Assembly: GCF_009870125.1 (NCBI RefSeq)
Contig: NC_046681.1
Location: 10,615,001-10,679,000, forward strand
DNA from: Drosophila pseudoobscura
Lineage: Eukaryota > Arthropoda > Insecta > Diptera > Drosophilidae
Direction: 5' to 3'
DNA: 64,000 nt
Part shown: in pieces, positions 47,480 to 58,856 of the stretch
How positions within the stretch are numbered: position 1 is the first letter of the stretch
How the letters are laid out: each line of letters begins with the position of its first letter
Program-made: the position numbers and the translations under genes
The notes under the pieces: model-generated
The model's database searches: none
What the model saw: the letters and a program-made list of their open reading frames with translations, nothing else
What the model was told of the DNA's origin: nothing

Positions 47480-49867
47480 CTTTCTGCCGTTTTTAATGTA
47501 TTTATTTCGGGAAATTGAGGCGAAAAAGTCGAAAATTGTACAAAATCCGCCCAGACACGTCACGAATAGAGCTGACAAAAGATGGCACTTTCAATTATAT
47601 CGATTGGGCGATATATTGATGGTTTAACCATCGATGGTTACACACACTAACATTTTATGCTTTGACTTAAACCTTATTTTATAAGCAATCCAATAAAAGG
47701 AAGTCCTTAAAGTTGGCCAATCTGACCGAGAATTGATCTATCAATTGGATAAAAATATGTCTTCACGGCTAAGGGTCCTAGGTAGCTAGCAATATTACAC
47801 CGAATATCAAAATAGATGAATTTGTTAGACCACAGGGTATTAAAATACACTTAGCGAAAATTATGAATTTAACACAGTTTTGGTGAAAGACATCGTGTTT
47901 TTTTTTAAGTAAAACTGAAGGACAGAAAGGACCTACTAGTGCAATTATAACTAGCACTATTTTCCGCGGTTCTTCGGAATATTTAACATAAATTTTGACA
48001 ATGAGACGATATATTTCTTACACTGTCGTATCGATAGATCCGCTGTCGACAGTCGGGTCACAATTGGCTAATTCGGTCGCAGGTATAATATTTAATGTTA
48101 ACTGATTCAAAACAGATCGTAACGTGTGCCTAATGACAATAACAAAACAGCAAATGATGTTGCAACAGGCTGTTGACTGTTAGCGTGGAAAAGAATTGGA
48201 AGCTGTTATCAGAAGAAAAGTGTCCATGAATGAAGGCGTAGTGGGATGACAACGTGAATCATTGTTGTTGCTTTCTTGTTGCTTGATTCACAGATTCACA
48301 TCAATTTCGCACACCACAGATAGGTGGCACAATCGCGCGAAATACGCCCGCTGCTAGCACACGCATGCCTCTCTGCACCTAAACACCCCACACATGTGCA
48401 TGCAATCTGGGAGTACTTCAATTTTAATTTGATTTTGCACCCAGATACAAGTTGTACACTTGCGCATCGACGCTGTGACCTTCGCAGGATTGGGTCTCGT
48501 CTCGTGTCTTCTGCACCGCTTTCATTGTCAGTGTCAAGAAGAAAAATCAATGGAGGACTTGACACCATTAACCAACCTTCAACAGGTAGAAAATACATAC
48601 ATACACGAGTATGTACATACATATACATTTTGCATGTATTTATATGGGAATTTTTCCATTTTCAGTTGATTTTCATTCTGTTTATTATGATTTCTTACAG
48701 TTTTAGTTCCAATAATTCCACAATAACTACTGTGCATTCCCAATATTTTGTGACTTATTATCCGTAAGTGAAAAAATGTTATTACATGCATATCTTTATA
48801 ATTGCTTAACGTTTTATTGTGCAAGGCGGTGGTGGTGCAAGGTCCGGTGAAGATAAGAGGATATAACCACCAAGCACCTTTTATTTAAGATGATTTATGC
48901 TTTGTTTGCTGTTCTTTATGGTGCACAAACAAAGCTTAGTTTAATTATGAGAGAGATGTTAGAAAAAGCAGCCCCCAGTCTAGCGATAAAGTTGTAGACC
49001 TGGAAAGATACAAGTACTTACTTCACCCACTTTTACTATATCTAAATCTATGGTGTATCAAAATCTCTGCTAGAATAGACCTTTTGGCAAGTGCTTGTTA
49101 TATACTTTATACTATAGTGGACTATCTTCTGTTTTGAACTCTTATAAATCACACCTCGCTTAATATACTTCTTCGGAAGTATTCAATTTCGCTTAGTGAC
49201 AGAAATTGTACGAGAAACTTACTGCTGAATCAATAATGAGAAAAATATGGGTGGATATTTGATAACTTGTTTGGATATATATTATATAATTGTGGTATTC
49301 TGATGCATAGTATTATGATCGGTGGCGAGCTTGATGATATGTAGGTCTTATCGCGCCCTCTGTAGAGCTTGTTTTTGTGTTTTCGAGCTTGGGAGCTATA
49401 CGAAAGTGAGTCACTGGACTCGAAAATTTGATATCGATTTGTGGATGTATGGATGGGACGGAGGCTTGCGTTACATTTAAATGTTTTTATATCAGGTCGA
49501 ACTTCGAGTCGAGTCAAGTCCAAGGCTGCGGCTGAGTGTCTGACTATCTGCTTCCTCTGCCTCGAAATTTTCCACTCCCTCCGCTGCGTGGGACTGGGAC
49601 GCGCTTCTGTCTGTCTGCACTATCAGAAATTTGTTATTACTCGTATGCACGCATTGGAAATCGGGGACTAGTGGAAAAACTGAGTCAGCGGAAAATTTTA
49701 CAAGTCGAAAAGCGGGCATCGTTAACGCATAGAGGTTCAGTGCGATCTTTGCGGCCGCGGAGAATACATGTACACATCTATTCCCAGTCGCTCTTAATTG
49801 ATCAAAGCATCAATTCGTACATCTCTTTTAGATTCCGATTCCGGAGGGTGCGGCACGCAAGAAAAAG
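47480..49867. other. Intergenic region, DAD1 to amino-acid transporter
   Basis: Holds the diverged repeat at 47680-48070, a DRE (TATCGATA) at 48029-48036, CATACATAC-type repeats at about 48595-48625, and towards the right the presumed 5' UTR of the transporter. The many short frames have no recognisable domains. Confidence 0.55.
47680..48070 (+). repeat. Diverged copy of the block-plus-promoter repeat
   Basis: 47690-47825 aligns with 38170-38300 (shared words: CCAATCT, GAATTGATC.ATCAAT, GGCTA, GTAGCTAGCAATATT). 47990-48065 aligns with the promoter module (ATATATTTCTTA, TATCGATAGATCCGC, GGGTCACAAT). The order of the two parts is the same as at 38166-38469. Confidence 0.6.
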
Positions 49868-51522
49868 ATGACGGAACGCCAACCGTTGCTGCTCCAAAGC
49901 GATGCATCGGACTATGAGGCTAGCCGGGGACCAGCACGACCGGCCCGCAGCTCGCCGCCTGACAACACGCTCGTTAATGTCCACAGCGAGGACAGCATAG
50001 CAGGTAAGTGCGTTTTGAAGGTGCAATGGTTCGAATATAGAGTTCACCCCCACAGTGCATGCGGCAGCCTCGGCCTCGGGATCCGGAGACGAAGATCAGG
50101 CGGCTGTGGACAAGGGCAGCTATAATCCCTCTCTCCATCGCACCCTGGAACATCCGACATCCAACTCTGAGACACTGGTGCATCTGCTGAAGGGTAACAT
50201 TGGCACTGGCATTCTGGCCATGCCGGACGCCTTCAAGAATGCCGGTCTCTATGTGGGTCTCTTTGGTACGCTAATTATGGGAGCCATTTGCACGCACTGC
50301 ATGCACATGCTGGTCAACTGCTCCCACGAGCTGTGCCGGCGGCTGCAGCAGCCGGCCCTGGACTTTTCAGATGTGGCCTACTGCAGCTTCGAGACGGGAC
50401 CGTTGGGTCTGCGGCGATACTCTCTACTGGCCAGGCGGATCGTTACCACGTTTCTGTTCATCACACAGATTGGGTTCTGCTGCGTGTACTTTCTGTTTGT
50501 GGCGCTGAACATCAAGGATGTGATGGATCACTACTATAAGATCAATGTGCACATATATTTGTTGATAATGCTGATGCCTATGATTGTGCTGAATCTGGTG
50601 CGGAATCTCAAGTATCTGACTCCCGTTTCCCTCATTGCGGCGCTACTCACGGTGGCCGGACTGGCCATAACCTTCTCGTACATGCTGCACGATCTGCCCG
50701 ACGTGCACACGGTCAAGCCGATAGGTACATGGGCCACGCTGCCCCTCTACTTTGGAACAGCCATCTACGCGTTTGAGGGCATCGGTGTGGTGCTGCCGCT
50801 TGAGAACAATATGCGAACACCCGACGACTTTGGCGGTACCAGGGGCGTTCTCAACACGGGCATGGTAATCGTCGCCTGTCTGTACACATCTGTGGGCTTC
50901 TTTGGCTACCTGAAGTACGGCGAAGACGTCAAGGGCAGCATTACACTTAATCTGCCGCAAGGCGATGCGTGAGTTGAAAAACTTTCCATTCACAATTCCT
51001 TCATTACACACATCTCTTATACTTTTAATCTTTCAGCCTCTCGCAGCTGGTGCGACTTACTATGGCCGTGGCCATCTTCCTCTCGTATACGCTTCAGTTT
51101 TATGTGCCCGTTAATATTGTAGAGCCGTTCGTTCGCAGCCATTTTGACACTACGCGGGCCAAGGACTTGGCAGCGACTATCCTACGAACAGTGCTGGTCA
51201 CTTTCACTTGTACGTATAAATAGAAATCTTTGCTTGATGGTTCCCCTTCTAATATATTCTGTTTATTCCTTACACAGTTCTGTTGGCCACCTGCATTCCC
51301 AATCTGGGCTCTATTATTTCGTTGGTGGGAGCCGTCAGCAGCTCTGCATTGGCTCTCATTGCGCCGCCAATTATTGAAATTATTACGTACTATCATGTGG
51401 GCTATGGCCGCTACAATTGGATGCTATGGAAGGACTTCCTTATCCTGATCTTTGGACTATGTGGCTTTGTCTTTGGCACTTGGGCAAGCCTGGCTCAAAT
51501 TTTAAACGATAGAACTCATTAA
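49868..51522 (+). CDS. SLC36/PAT-type proton-coupled amino-acid transporter
   Basis: Amino-acid permease of the AAAP superfamily; the D. melanogaster counterpart is, I believe, CG13384. Exons 49868-50003, 50056-50968, 51037-51209 and 51278-51522, 1467 nt (488 residues). A polar N-terminal tail of about 80 residues is followed by the family signature LVHLLKGNIGTGILAMPDAF and about eleven hydrophobic segments. Family landmarks include AFEGIGVVLPLENNM and the last helix ILIFGLCGFVFGTWASL. It acts at the plasma membrane or lysosome; the sequence does not say which. The upstream region 49440-49860 is likely 5' UTR. Confidence 0.92.
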
Positions 51523-52161
51523 ACAGGGAAAAGTGTGTGCGAATTTACGAATGTCGAAGGCTTTACGTAGCAGTCGCGAACTCTACGAATATTTATATAA
51601 TTAGGTTGTTTGCCCCCTTTTTTAAAACGTGCATCGGGCACAGTGGCGGTGCTCAAATTTGATTTTATTTATTTTTTGTCCACGAATCAGTTGCAATTCT
51701 GTGTTATCCATTAGCTACAATTCTTGTACCAGACAATAACTAGCATTTTAAGTATACAATTTTACATATATGTAGTTTTTTCTTGATTTAGTTTTACAGT
51801 TTAAAGGAGGATTTTATTCGAGGACCGCGCCGCGCACAATGCCAAAAGTGATTTTTTCTCGTAGTATTCTTAAATAAATTATTGTTTAGATTTTACTATG
51901 GATCCGCAGTAGTCTAGGCCGGATCGGTGTAGATCTTTCCAAAACAACGGCTAAGAATTTACCAGAAACGAACTTTAGCTATAGCCTAACCACATACTTT
52001 TATCGTTATTATATACTCCATAAAGGGTCCCCCAATCTTCTGTATATACATATGTATTCGGTGTATCCACAAAATGTTCTTTAATTGTTCATGCAGTAAC
52101 AAAAGACAATAATTAATGTAATGTTTATAAAAACCAATATCACGACTGTTCTTTCATATCT
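51523..52161. other. Convergent intergenic gap
   Basis: AT-rich 3' flanks of the transporter and the small secreted protein; no gene seen. Confidence 0.6.
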
Positions 52162-52596
52162 CTACCACAGTACAGGAACGCGAACAGCCACTGTTTGTGG
52201 GTTAACCAGTCTCAAGGGCCTCTCGGAGAGTAAAACCAATCGTTGAAGCTGGGGCTGACGTCTGAGCTGATTACTGAGACGTGCCGGTGCCTGGTCGATA
52301 GGTTGCACCTCTTCTGCATCCGGATCGGGTGTAAAGTCCTGCGGCTCATCAGCGCTGGGCAGCTGCTCCACTTGGTCGGTTGGTGGGGGGCCATAAGTTA
52401 GATCCGGGGGTCCATAGGTCTGGTCGGGCACTCCCTCCTCGAAGGGTATCTCCGGTTTGAGCTCCTCGGCGGATGGGTAGGGTGCCGCCTGCTGTTTTTG
52501 TAGCCGCTTGGTTGATCTAGCTGGCTGAGCTCCAATCATCCCAAGAGCCAGCATCAGGACCAGCAAGGAACATACATTCTTGGCGTAACTGCACAT
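52162..52596 (-). CDS. Small secreted Pro-rich protein
   Basis: Family not recognised with confidence. 144 residues, single exon. The N-terminus MCSYAKNVCSLLVLMLALGM and the following IGAQPARS look like a signal peptide with cleavage after GAQ/PA. The mature part is Pro/Gln/Asp-rich with two YGPPDLTYGPP-like units, then a Leu/Arg/Val-rich tail (RPLRLVNPQTVAVRVPVLW), features seen in fly secreted, cuticle or eggshell-like proteins. I chose the ATG at 52596 because it begins the signal peptide; an in-frame ATG at 52647 would bury it. A TATA box lies about 95 bp upstream. Confidence 0.75.
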   Translation of the reverse strand: MCSYAKNVCSLLVLMLALGMIGAQPARSTKRLQKQQAAPYPSAEELKPEIPFEEGVPDQTYGPPDLTYGPPPTDQVEQLPSADEPQDFTPDPDAEEVQPIDQAPARLSNQLRRQPQLQRLVLLSERPLRLVNPQTVAVRVPVLW

Positions 52597-53695
52597 GGTA
52601 CTTCTAGTAATGATTTCGATTTGGTAGACAACCCAACTGTTGAACAACTATTCGATGATTTGATAATTTTGTGCTGGAAACTTGCCTATTTATATGCTGG
52701 GACTAGGGCTACGTGGTTGGGTTGGTTAATTTTTGGATACTAAGACGTGGTCATATGGTTAATGGTTAATCATTGATGGCCCTTGTATGAGGTAGGTCTG
52801 TCGGTCATGTCACGTTGCAGGTCCCCTAAACGGGAAGTCAATCAAAACAATTAATTTCAGTGTCAATGTTAGGTTGCACATAAAATATACAAGCTATAAT
52901 TAGTCGAGTTAAAAAACAACAAAAAAACTTTCAATTAACAACTGGAATTCTTTAAAAAAGATTTGTTTGATTGTGAGCCTGTAATTCCCAAGAACTTTTT
53001 CCATACTAAAAGCCTTCAAATAACAGCCCCGGATGAAATTTTGAACTAGAGTTCTTCCAGCTGAAAATGTATGCACTTGCGCTTATAATTCCCAAGTCTT
53101 TTTTCTCTGGTATGGCCGTATATAAACGCGTTGCCCGTCGAACATTAGCGTGTTGTTTGGAAGGAGAGCAAGTTAGCACTCCCCTAGACAAGGATGGAAC
53201 ACATAAACGAGCGGCTGGCACAAGAGAAAGCCGTTCACCAGTTTTTTTTTCTGAAAGGGCTATACTATTAATTAAATATTATACACTATAAATGAATTAT
53301 TATATATTGTAGTTCCATTTATTTCATTCAAATTTAAGTTTTTCACGCTGTTTTATAATTTACATCTTATAAATAGCTATATTCAATTGCAATGTCATTT
53401 ATTTTATAAAAATAAAATGAAAAAAGTTATACAAAGCTTTACCAAATTTTGTTTAAGTCCAATATTTAATAGTTATAGTAAATTTGATAAAAAAAAAAGA
53501 ATGTCTCGCAATTCATGAGCAATGCAATGCAAAGTTTACCAACATTTCCATTATATTGTTCATGAATACAGCGATATTCTTCTACATTTTTGTTTGTTAT
53601 TTGGTCAATATTTGTCTAAATTAAGGAACAATGCCATTCAAGTGAGAAATAACTTGCACTTGATCCATGGTATTGTCCATTAATTCAGGCTATAT
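52597..53695. other. Intergenic, AT-rich
   Basis: Promoter of the small secreted gene on the left, then AT-rich DNA with T and A runs and no supportable gene. It becomes the 3' flank of the gene starting at 55685. Confidence 0.55.
52687..52694 (-). promoter_or_regulatory. TATA box of the small secreted gene
   Basis: TATAAATA on the minus strand, with about 60 bp left for a leader after a TSS 30 bp downstream. It fits a tissue-restricted gene. Confidence 0.55.
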
Positions 53696-55685
53696 TCATT
53701 TGCCAAGTGATCTGCCACATCTTCCATGCGGTGTTCTGGTATTTGTCACTAGAGGAGCCTTCGCACAGGCTGTACTCGGCATATACGAGAAGAAGGTCTG
53801 CTGCAGACCCGTGTAGTTTTTGGTGCGTAGATAGTTCATGGTCCGCCAGCAGAGGCGCGTCCGTTCCATGACTATCTCGTTGACGTGATCCTTGAAGCAG
53901 GCCTGAAACTTCTGTGCCCTTGCCAAGAAAAGGTCATAATGTGCATTGCTTATTTCATGCTTCTCTCTGGTTTTCGAGTGTCCCATTAAAATAGTGTACA
54001 GCTCATGGTGCATCTCCGACAAATTCCTCATTTTCTGCCACGTATCACACAGCTCGGACCTCGTCGCCACCGTATAGCGTTTGCCGTAGCGCCGCCTTAT
54101 CCACTCTCGTAGCTCCGGCACCTGATGACCATTGTATAGAGTAGCCAGGACGAGTTTCTTGTTCTTTTTGAGTATCTTGAAGGCATCCGAAAGCATGCGG
54201 TCCATAAAAACCTCATCATCGGGATCGAAATGACTTTTTCCCTTGTAACTGAGACGCTCCTTTGGTTCAGGGCAGAATTTAAAGGCCGCCAGACTTCTTT
54301 CATAGATTCTCCTCACACATTGGTTGACGGCATCGTTTATATGCCACCGTTTGACTATAATTGGCTCCTTTATTTCCCTGCCATCATCCTCTTGAAGGGC
54401 TTTTAGCACGGCGCCACCAATGCACTTTCCAGCATCCAAAGACATCTGGTCGTACCTGCCAAACAGTCCTATATAGTCGAATATATAGGGCGCATGCAGC
54501 TTGGGTGCTTGGAAATAGTTCCCCTTTGTGGTGGTTCTCTCTTTTGTGGGTCGCTTACAATCTTGCCCGCCGCTGAGCCGCAGCATTTGGTCACAGCTGC
54601 CGTCCACCTTCGGCCAAGGCTTACAGTACTCTTCCCCCGCATTGTCCAGGACCATAACGGGAAGGGGTGCCGGACCCAGTAGCCGGCAGGCGGTGCATCC
54701 GATTTGCCGAAACGCTGGCACGCCGGGACTCCAGCGATTATTGCCAAAGTTTTGGATGTATCGATCCACATCGCGCTGCAGTTGCTTAGCAATACGTTGT
54801 CTCGTTAGCTGTGGAATGGGCAGGGATGATATATGTACGTATGTATATGTGAAGAACCTTTCCACTCACCAACTTTCGCTCTTGGTCCACATCAAGCATG
54901 GCCAGGCATTGCTTACGCTGCCTATCCACATACGATTCCCGCTCCAGGGAACGACTCTCCTGATGATATTTACACATATTCTGGCGATCTGCTTCAGGAC
55001 CCTGCCGAACCTCGTCTATTCTATCGAAGAGCTTGACAATCTCTTGGCTAATTACGGATTTGACAATACGCCTGGACGGATGGAATTCATAGTCGGCAAA
55101 CCAGCGGTAATCCGGGTCTTCAGAGTCCTTTGATTCGTTCGGAATGCCCGCCTCGTAGGCGTGCGGTATTGAATGGAAATATTTACGTTTCCTCTTGGGT
55201 CTTCGCTGCTTTTCAAAGTAGGGTATTACTTTAGTACCCTGCTTGATGTTTTCTTTGCATTTTTTTTCGTTGGGATTCGGCTTTGAAGGACCTGTCTTCA
55301 AACGCTTCTCGGGAATCGGAAGTATTTTCTCCAAGGCCTCAATAGTGGCCGGCATATCCAAGTACGCGATGGCCGACAGAACGATCTGTTCATTAAGTGT
55401 GTACTTCTTATGCGGGCAGTCCGATTGGTACTCCATCGTATACAGAAAATATAGAAACGCCAAATTGTCACCCTGACTGAGCTCAATCATCTTGTTCAAG
55501 CGGCAACAATCGAACTGGACACAAACGCCCAGGCGAAGCAGGCAATCGTGCACCCGGTGCGTGGTCGCCTCCTCCAGGTCTAGTTTCAGTTCAGTCTGTA
55601 GATCGCTGGCCGCCTTGATCTGTGCCAGCGACAAGCCCCGATGCCAAGGCGCGACAGGGAGCTCAGCCCCCCCAAGTATCCCCAT
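53696..55685 (-). CDS. Unknown two-exon protein, possibly DUF4770/DUF4776 type
   Basis: Exons 55685-54870 and 54808-53696, 1929 nt (642 residues). The N-terminal half is helical with a basic KRRPKRKRKYFH-type stretch (probable nuclear signal or linker) and RRIVKSVISQEIVKLFDRID. The C-terminal half carries a Cys-containing segment (IGCTACRLLGPAP, CDQMLRLSGGQDCKRPTKE) and many charged helices. This arrangement reminds me of the insect DUF4770/DUF4776 proteins, many of which are testis-biased, but I hold that loosely. The ATG at 55685 (MGILGGAELP) is the first real Met; codons further 5' begin with TTG. The intron is 61 bp with good splice sites. No catalytic motif is visible. Confidence 0.8.
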
Positions 55686-55829
55686 ATCAAAAATACACAA
55701 AAATTCCCAAAAAAAACCAGAAGGAAAACAAATATTGAACGAAAATTTGTGTCACAGATGAAGTCTAGAGAATAATTTCGTAATATATGTATACTTTATA
55801 TTCCATTAGCTTTTATTTGTTAACAGTGC

Positions 55830-56163
55830 TTAGGGGCATGGGGCATACCATTGCCACACGGACCAGTCGACGCAACCCCCAGTCTTGGGATCGAATCCTT
55901 GCAGCTGGCATTGCTCGAGCACGGCGTTGCCAGAGCTGTCGCAGACCCAGTAGTGGGTGGGATCCCAGAAGTCTCTTGTAACAAGTCCAGCACGACCAGC
56001 GCAGTCGGGTTTGCCATCGCCATCGGGATTGCAGATAGATGCGCCGTAGGACACTCCCACAAACAGGGCCAGGCACAGGAAAACTAGAGCTGTGTTGAAG
56101 GGATCTCCATCAGTTTCTGGTATTCCCTGGTTAGGCTCTCGGCTTCGACTTACCGGATTTCAT
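55830..56163 (-). CDS. Single-domain peritrophin (CBM14), gene 1
   Basis: Small secreted chitin-binding protein, like fly Peritrophin-15. Exons 56163-56154 (only 10 coding nt: MKS plus one base) and 56089-55830, 270 nt (89 residues). The signal peptide ends near GVSYGA. One CBM14 domain has the six expected Cys (ICN, DCA, VCD, QCQ, GCV, PCP) and the aromatic run WDPTHYWVC and VDWSVWQWY. It probably binds peritrophic-matrix chitin in the midgut. A TATA box lies about 60 bp upstream. It is tandem with gene 2 in the same strand and exon structure. Confidence 0.88.
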
Positions 56164-57390
56164 TTTGGTATAACAGACAAATGCTTCTCTTCTGTATGTT
56201 CTTCCCCAATGATGTTACCCTGTCTTATATAGTCCGGAGTGGTTTCATTCTGGAACAGTTATCGGCCCGGACTTATGGCACACACTCTCACGTCTAGATA
56301 AATTATATTTTGGCGGTAACATGGAATCGCTCAAAAATAATCGTGCCATGTATCATGCCATATCTTTGACTTTGATTTCGGCTCGTGCCCCCAAAAGTTT
56401 CGGTTGACGCCATCGGTAGATTTAGGAAGAGTCTCCATGGAAGGTTCTTCATGGCAATGATACTGCAACTACAAAAAGCCTTCTTAAGATTTTTGCTAAA
56501 GATTTGGGTACCTCTCTTATCATTTTTGCACAAAGTTTACACGAAGTACATGCAAGAGATTTCATGTTACTGCCAAAATATGATTTACACCGACAAGACA
56601 GAGAGAGAGAGAGAGAGTAACGGGATCTCTCCCGACTATATGACAGCGTATCTTCATTGGGGAAGAGCACTTAGAAGATTCGCCTGCTCAACCAAAATGG
56701 AAGCAGATCTGGAGTTCCTGGTCCTGGACTTATTTATGACTGTCTCTTTTTTTCATGATTTAGTTACACTCAACTGTGTTTATTGTATTGCCCTTGTTTT
56801 TCGATTGTACAACAAATGATCTAATATTATTTTAAATCTTAGCACATACCGTACATAGGTATTGTTATGACCTATATTCGACCTTTTTGTCTCATTTTAA
56901 GTACATATATTAGACAAAAATTCTCATAAATAAGAATGATGTATTAATTCTCCCAGAAAAAGTTAATCTAACGTTGACTCGTCTGCGAAACTCTGATTAT
57001 TTGCAGTACATGTGCGAAGTGAACCCATAGATATACTATCTCATTTTATAGATTTTATTTGCTCAACTTTATTTTAGTACAAGTACAAGTACTACAAGAC
57101 CCAAACCTCAATTAAACAAGGAAAATGTTTATAGTATTATTTTCTGTAATAATTATCCGTTTTTTGAGGTGGTAGTGATCAATAGCACCATTTTGAGAGC
57201 TCTATTGTAAAAATGTTGGTGGCAAAAATACGATATAATAGTAATCGCTGGAATGGGAATCTGTTCTGTGGTTACATTCCAATAATTAATATTGTGGGCG
57301 AATTTGGAATAATGTGCTGGGTTAATCGACTTAAAATCAAAGGCCATCATTTCATAGTTTTGTATACATATTTTATTTTTTCATTGATGT
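56164..57390. other. Spacer between the two peritrophins
   Basis: Promoter of gene 1 on the left, a GA run at 56603-56617, then AT-rich DNA. The 144-codon frame 56385-56819 (+) has no recognisable domain. Confidence 0.55.
56224..56231 (-). promoter_or_regulatory. TATA box of peritrophin gene 1
   Basis: TATATAAG on the minus strand, about 60 bp before the ATG, a spacing that allows a short leader. Confidence 0.6.
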
Positions 57391-57728
57391 TTAAGGGCAT
57401 GGTGGATACCAGCTCCACTCCGACCAGGAGACGCACTCCTTGCTGACGGGATCGTATCCTGTCTGATCGCAAAGCACAACCTGGGGCTCACCAGCTTCTG
57501 CGCACAACCAGTAACGGGTTGGATCCCAGTTGTTACGGAATCTTTCTCCAATATTTCCAGATTGGCAGGTTGGCTTTCCATTGCCATCAGGATCGCAGTC
57601 ACTAGCGCCATGAACGGCAGCCACGAACAGGGCCAGGAACAGGAAAACTAGAGCTGCAGTGTGAAGAATTTTCGATCAGTTTTGTATTTTTTTAGATCAC
57701 ATTTCCACAAACACCTACCCGCTTTCAT
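57391..57728 (-). CDS. Single-domain peritrophin (CBM14), gene 2
   Basis: Tandem paralogue of gene 1. Exons 57728-57719 (10 coding nt) and 57653-57391, 273 nt (90 residues). Signal peptide ALVFLFLALFVAAVHGA, then one six-Cys chitin-binding domain (SDCD, PTCQ, YWLC, VLCD, KECV, PPCP) with WDPTRYWLC and SWSEWSWYPPC. The split codon after MKA/MKS, the intron position and the opening ALVFL.LALFV are the same in both genes, so this is a recent local duplication. A TATAAAA box lies about 50 bp upstream. Confidence 0.9.
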
Positions 57729-57777
57729 GTTGAATGATACTCGTGCGAATGTGAGTTAGAACTGCAAATGTTCTACA

Positions 57778-57784
57778 TTTTATA
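57778..57784 (-). promoter_or_regulatory. TATA box of peritrophin gene 2
   Basis: TATAAAA on the minus strand about 50 bp upstream of the ATG. Confidence 0.6.
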
Positions 57785-58279
57785 GTCAAGCTTCCCCACC
57801 TGATACGTGTTCTATTATCTGAGTGCGGCCCACTCCTTGATAAATTCTATTTTCGGTGCCTGTATGTGCACACATATGCATTTATTCTGGTAGCATTGAA
57901 AACTAATCACACAGTGTAGTGCTACCGGCATTTGAATCTCGGATGTGGTACCCGGTCCCCGATTGACGCAATCGGGCGTTAGCAAGGTCAGTTAGGATCC
58001 ACCACTGCTAGAATTTGTTGACGTTCAAAGAACTGTCTCAAACACTTAAAAACTGCCGATAGTTCTTAGGGAATAAAAGGGTATACTTCTGAAGTAATTA
58101 TTTTGGTAAGGAACAAGGTTTTCTAGCAATTCGACGAAGGTATTGATATTTTTTACCGACCTGTAGGGCCCTTGGATGATCCCTGTACGTCAGGGGTTTT
58201 AAAATGGTATGCTCTTTGGTGGGTCGTTTTTTCCACTGTTGCCACTGTTGAGATCTCCTTAGACTAAGACTAAGTATTT

Positions 58280-58620
58280 TTTTGTTACTGGATTTTTCCA
58301 ACCGAAACTTTTGTGCGCCTCGCCAAAGACTGCGTGTTGTTGGATTCTAGGACCGACATCACGAAAAACCCCTCCATAGAACAGCTTTTTAGTGCCTCAT
58401 CCAACTTCTTGGTAGTTGTATAATCTTTGCTTCTATAGAGTTCAGGGCATTCCCATAAGATGTATTCCGGTGATCCGTGGTCCAAAGGACTCCCCTTGGC
58501 CAGTGCTGTTGTACTGCCATTTTCTGATCATTTCCGATCTGTGTCCTAAGATATCAGTATCATACTCTTCTAGGGGAATTAGTCAAACTATGTATATCCT
58601 GTATATTACAAATGAGTGTG
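58280..58620 (-). mobile_element. Probable non-LTR retrotransposon (LINE) remnant
   Basis: Minus-strand frames read LIPLEEYDTDILGHRSEM and then, after a frame change near 58490-58510, PLDHGSPEYILWECPELYRS. The order LIP, a GHR/GHG motif and then an EHILFxCP-like motif is the C-terminal signature of many R1/Jockey/I-type LINE polyproteins. No endonuclease or reverse-transcriptase core is present, so only the tail survives. Clade cannot be assigned by eye. Confidence 0.4.
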
Positions 58621-58856
58621 GCTCCTACTCCATTGGCTGTTGATAGAAGGTTCCTGCCGCCCTGTGGGGGGCAGGTCGCTGCCGCTCCGTCCTGTATGGT
58701 GGGGACCAGAGGTTTCCCCCTTTCAAGAACTCAAAAATAATATATAAAGACAGTAGTGTCATAGAAACTAATGTCGTATCTGTCACAGATCCGATCCAAT
58801 CACTGTTTGTTGTGGCCATATGTTGAATATAAATTCAAAGTAAATTATTACTGGGA

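Larger units (their letters stand above)
57729..58856. other. Intergenic region with LINE remnant
   Basis: Peritrophin 2 promoter on the left, then the LINE-like remnant at about 58280-58620, then the 5' flank of the repeat-built gene. A GC-rich CCTGCCGCCCTGTGGGGGGCAGG inverted-repeat-like stretch sits at about 58652-58674. Confidence 0.5.

Noticed and set aside
55860-55930. GGGATCGAATCC, resembling a tRNA T-arm
   Set aside because: It lies inside the peritrophin coding exon and no acceptor stem or A box fits.
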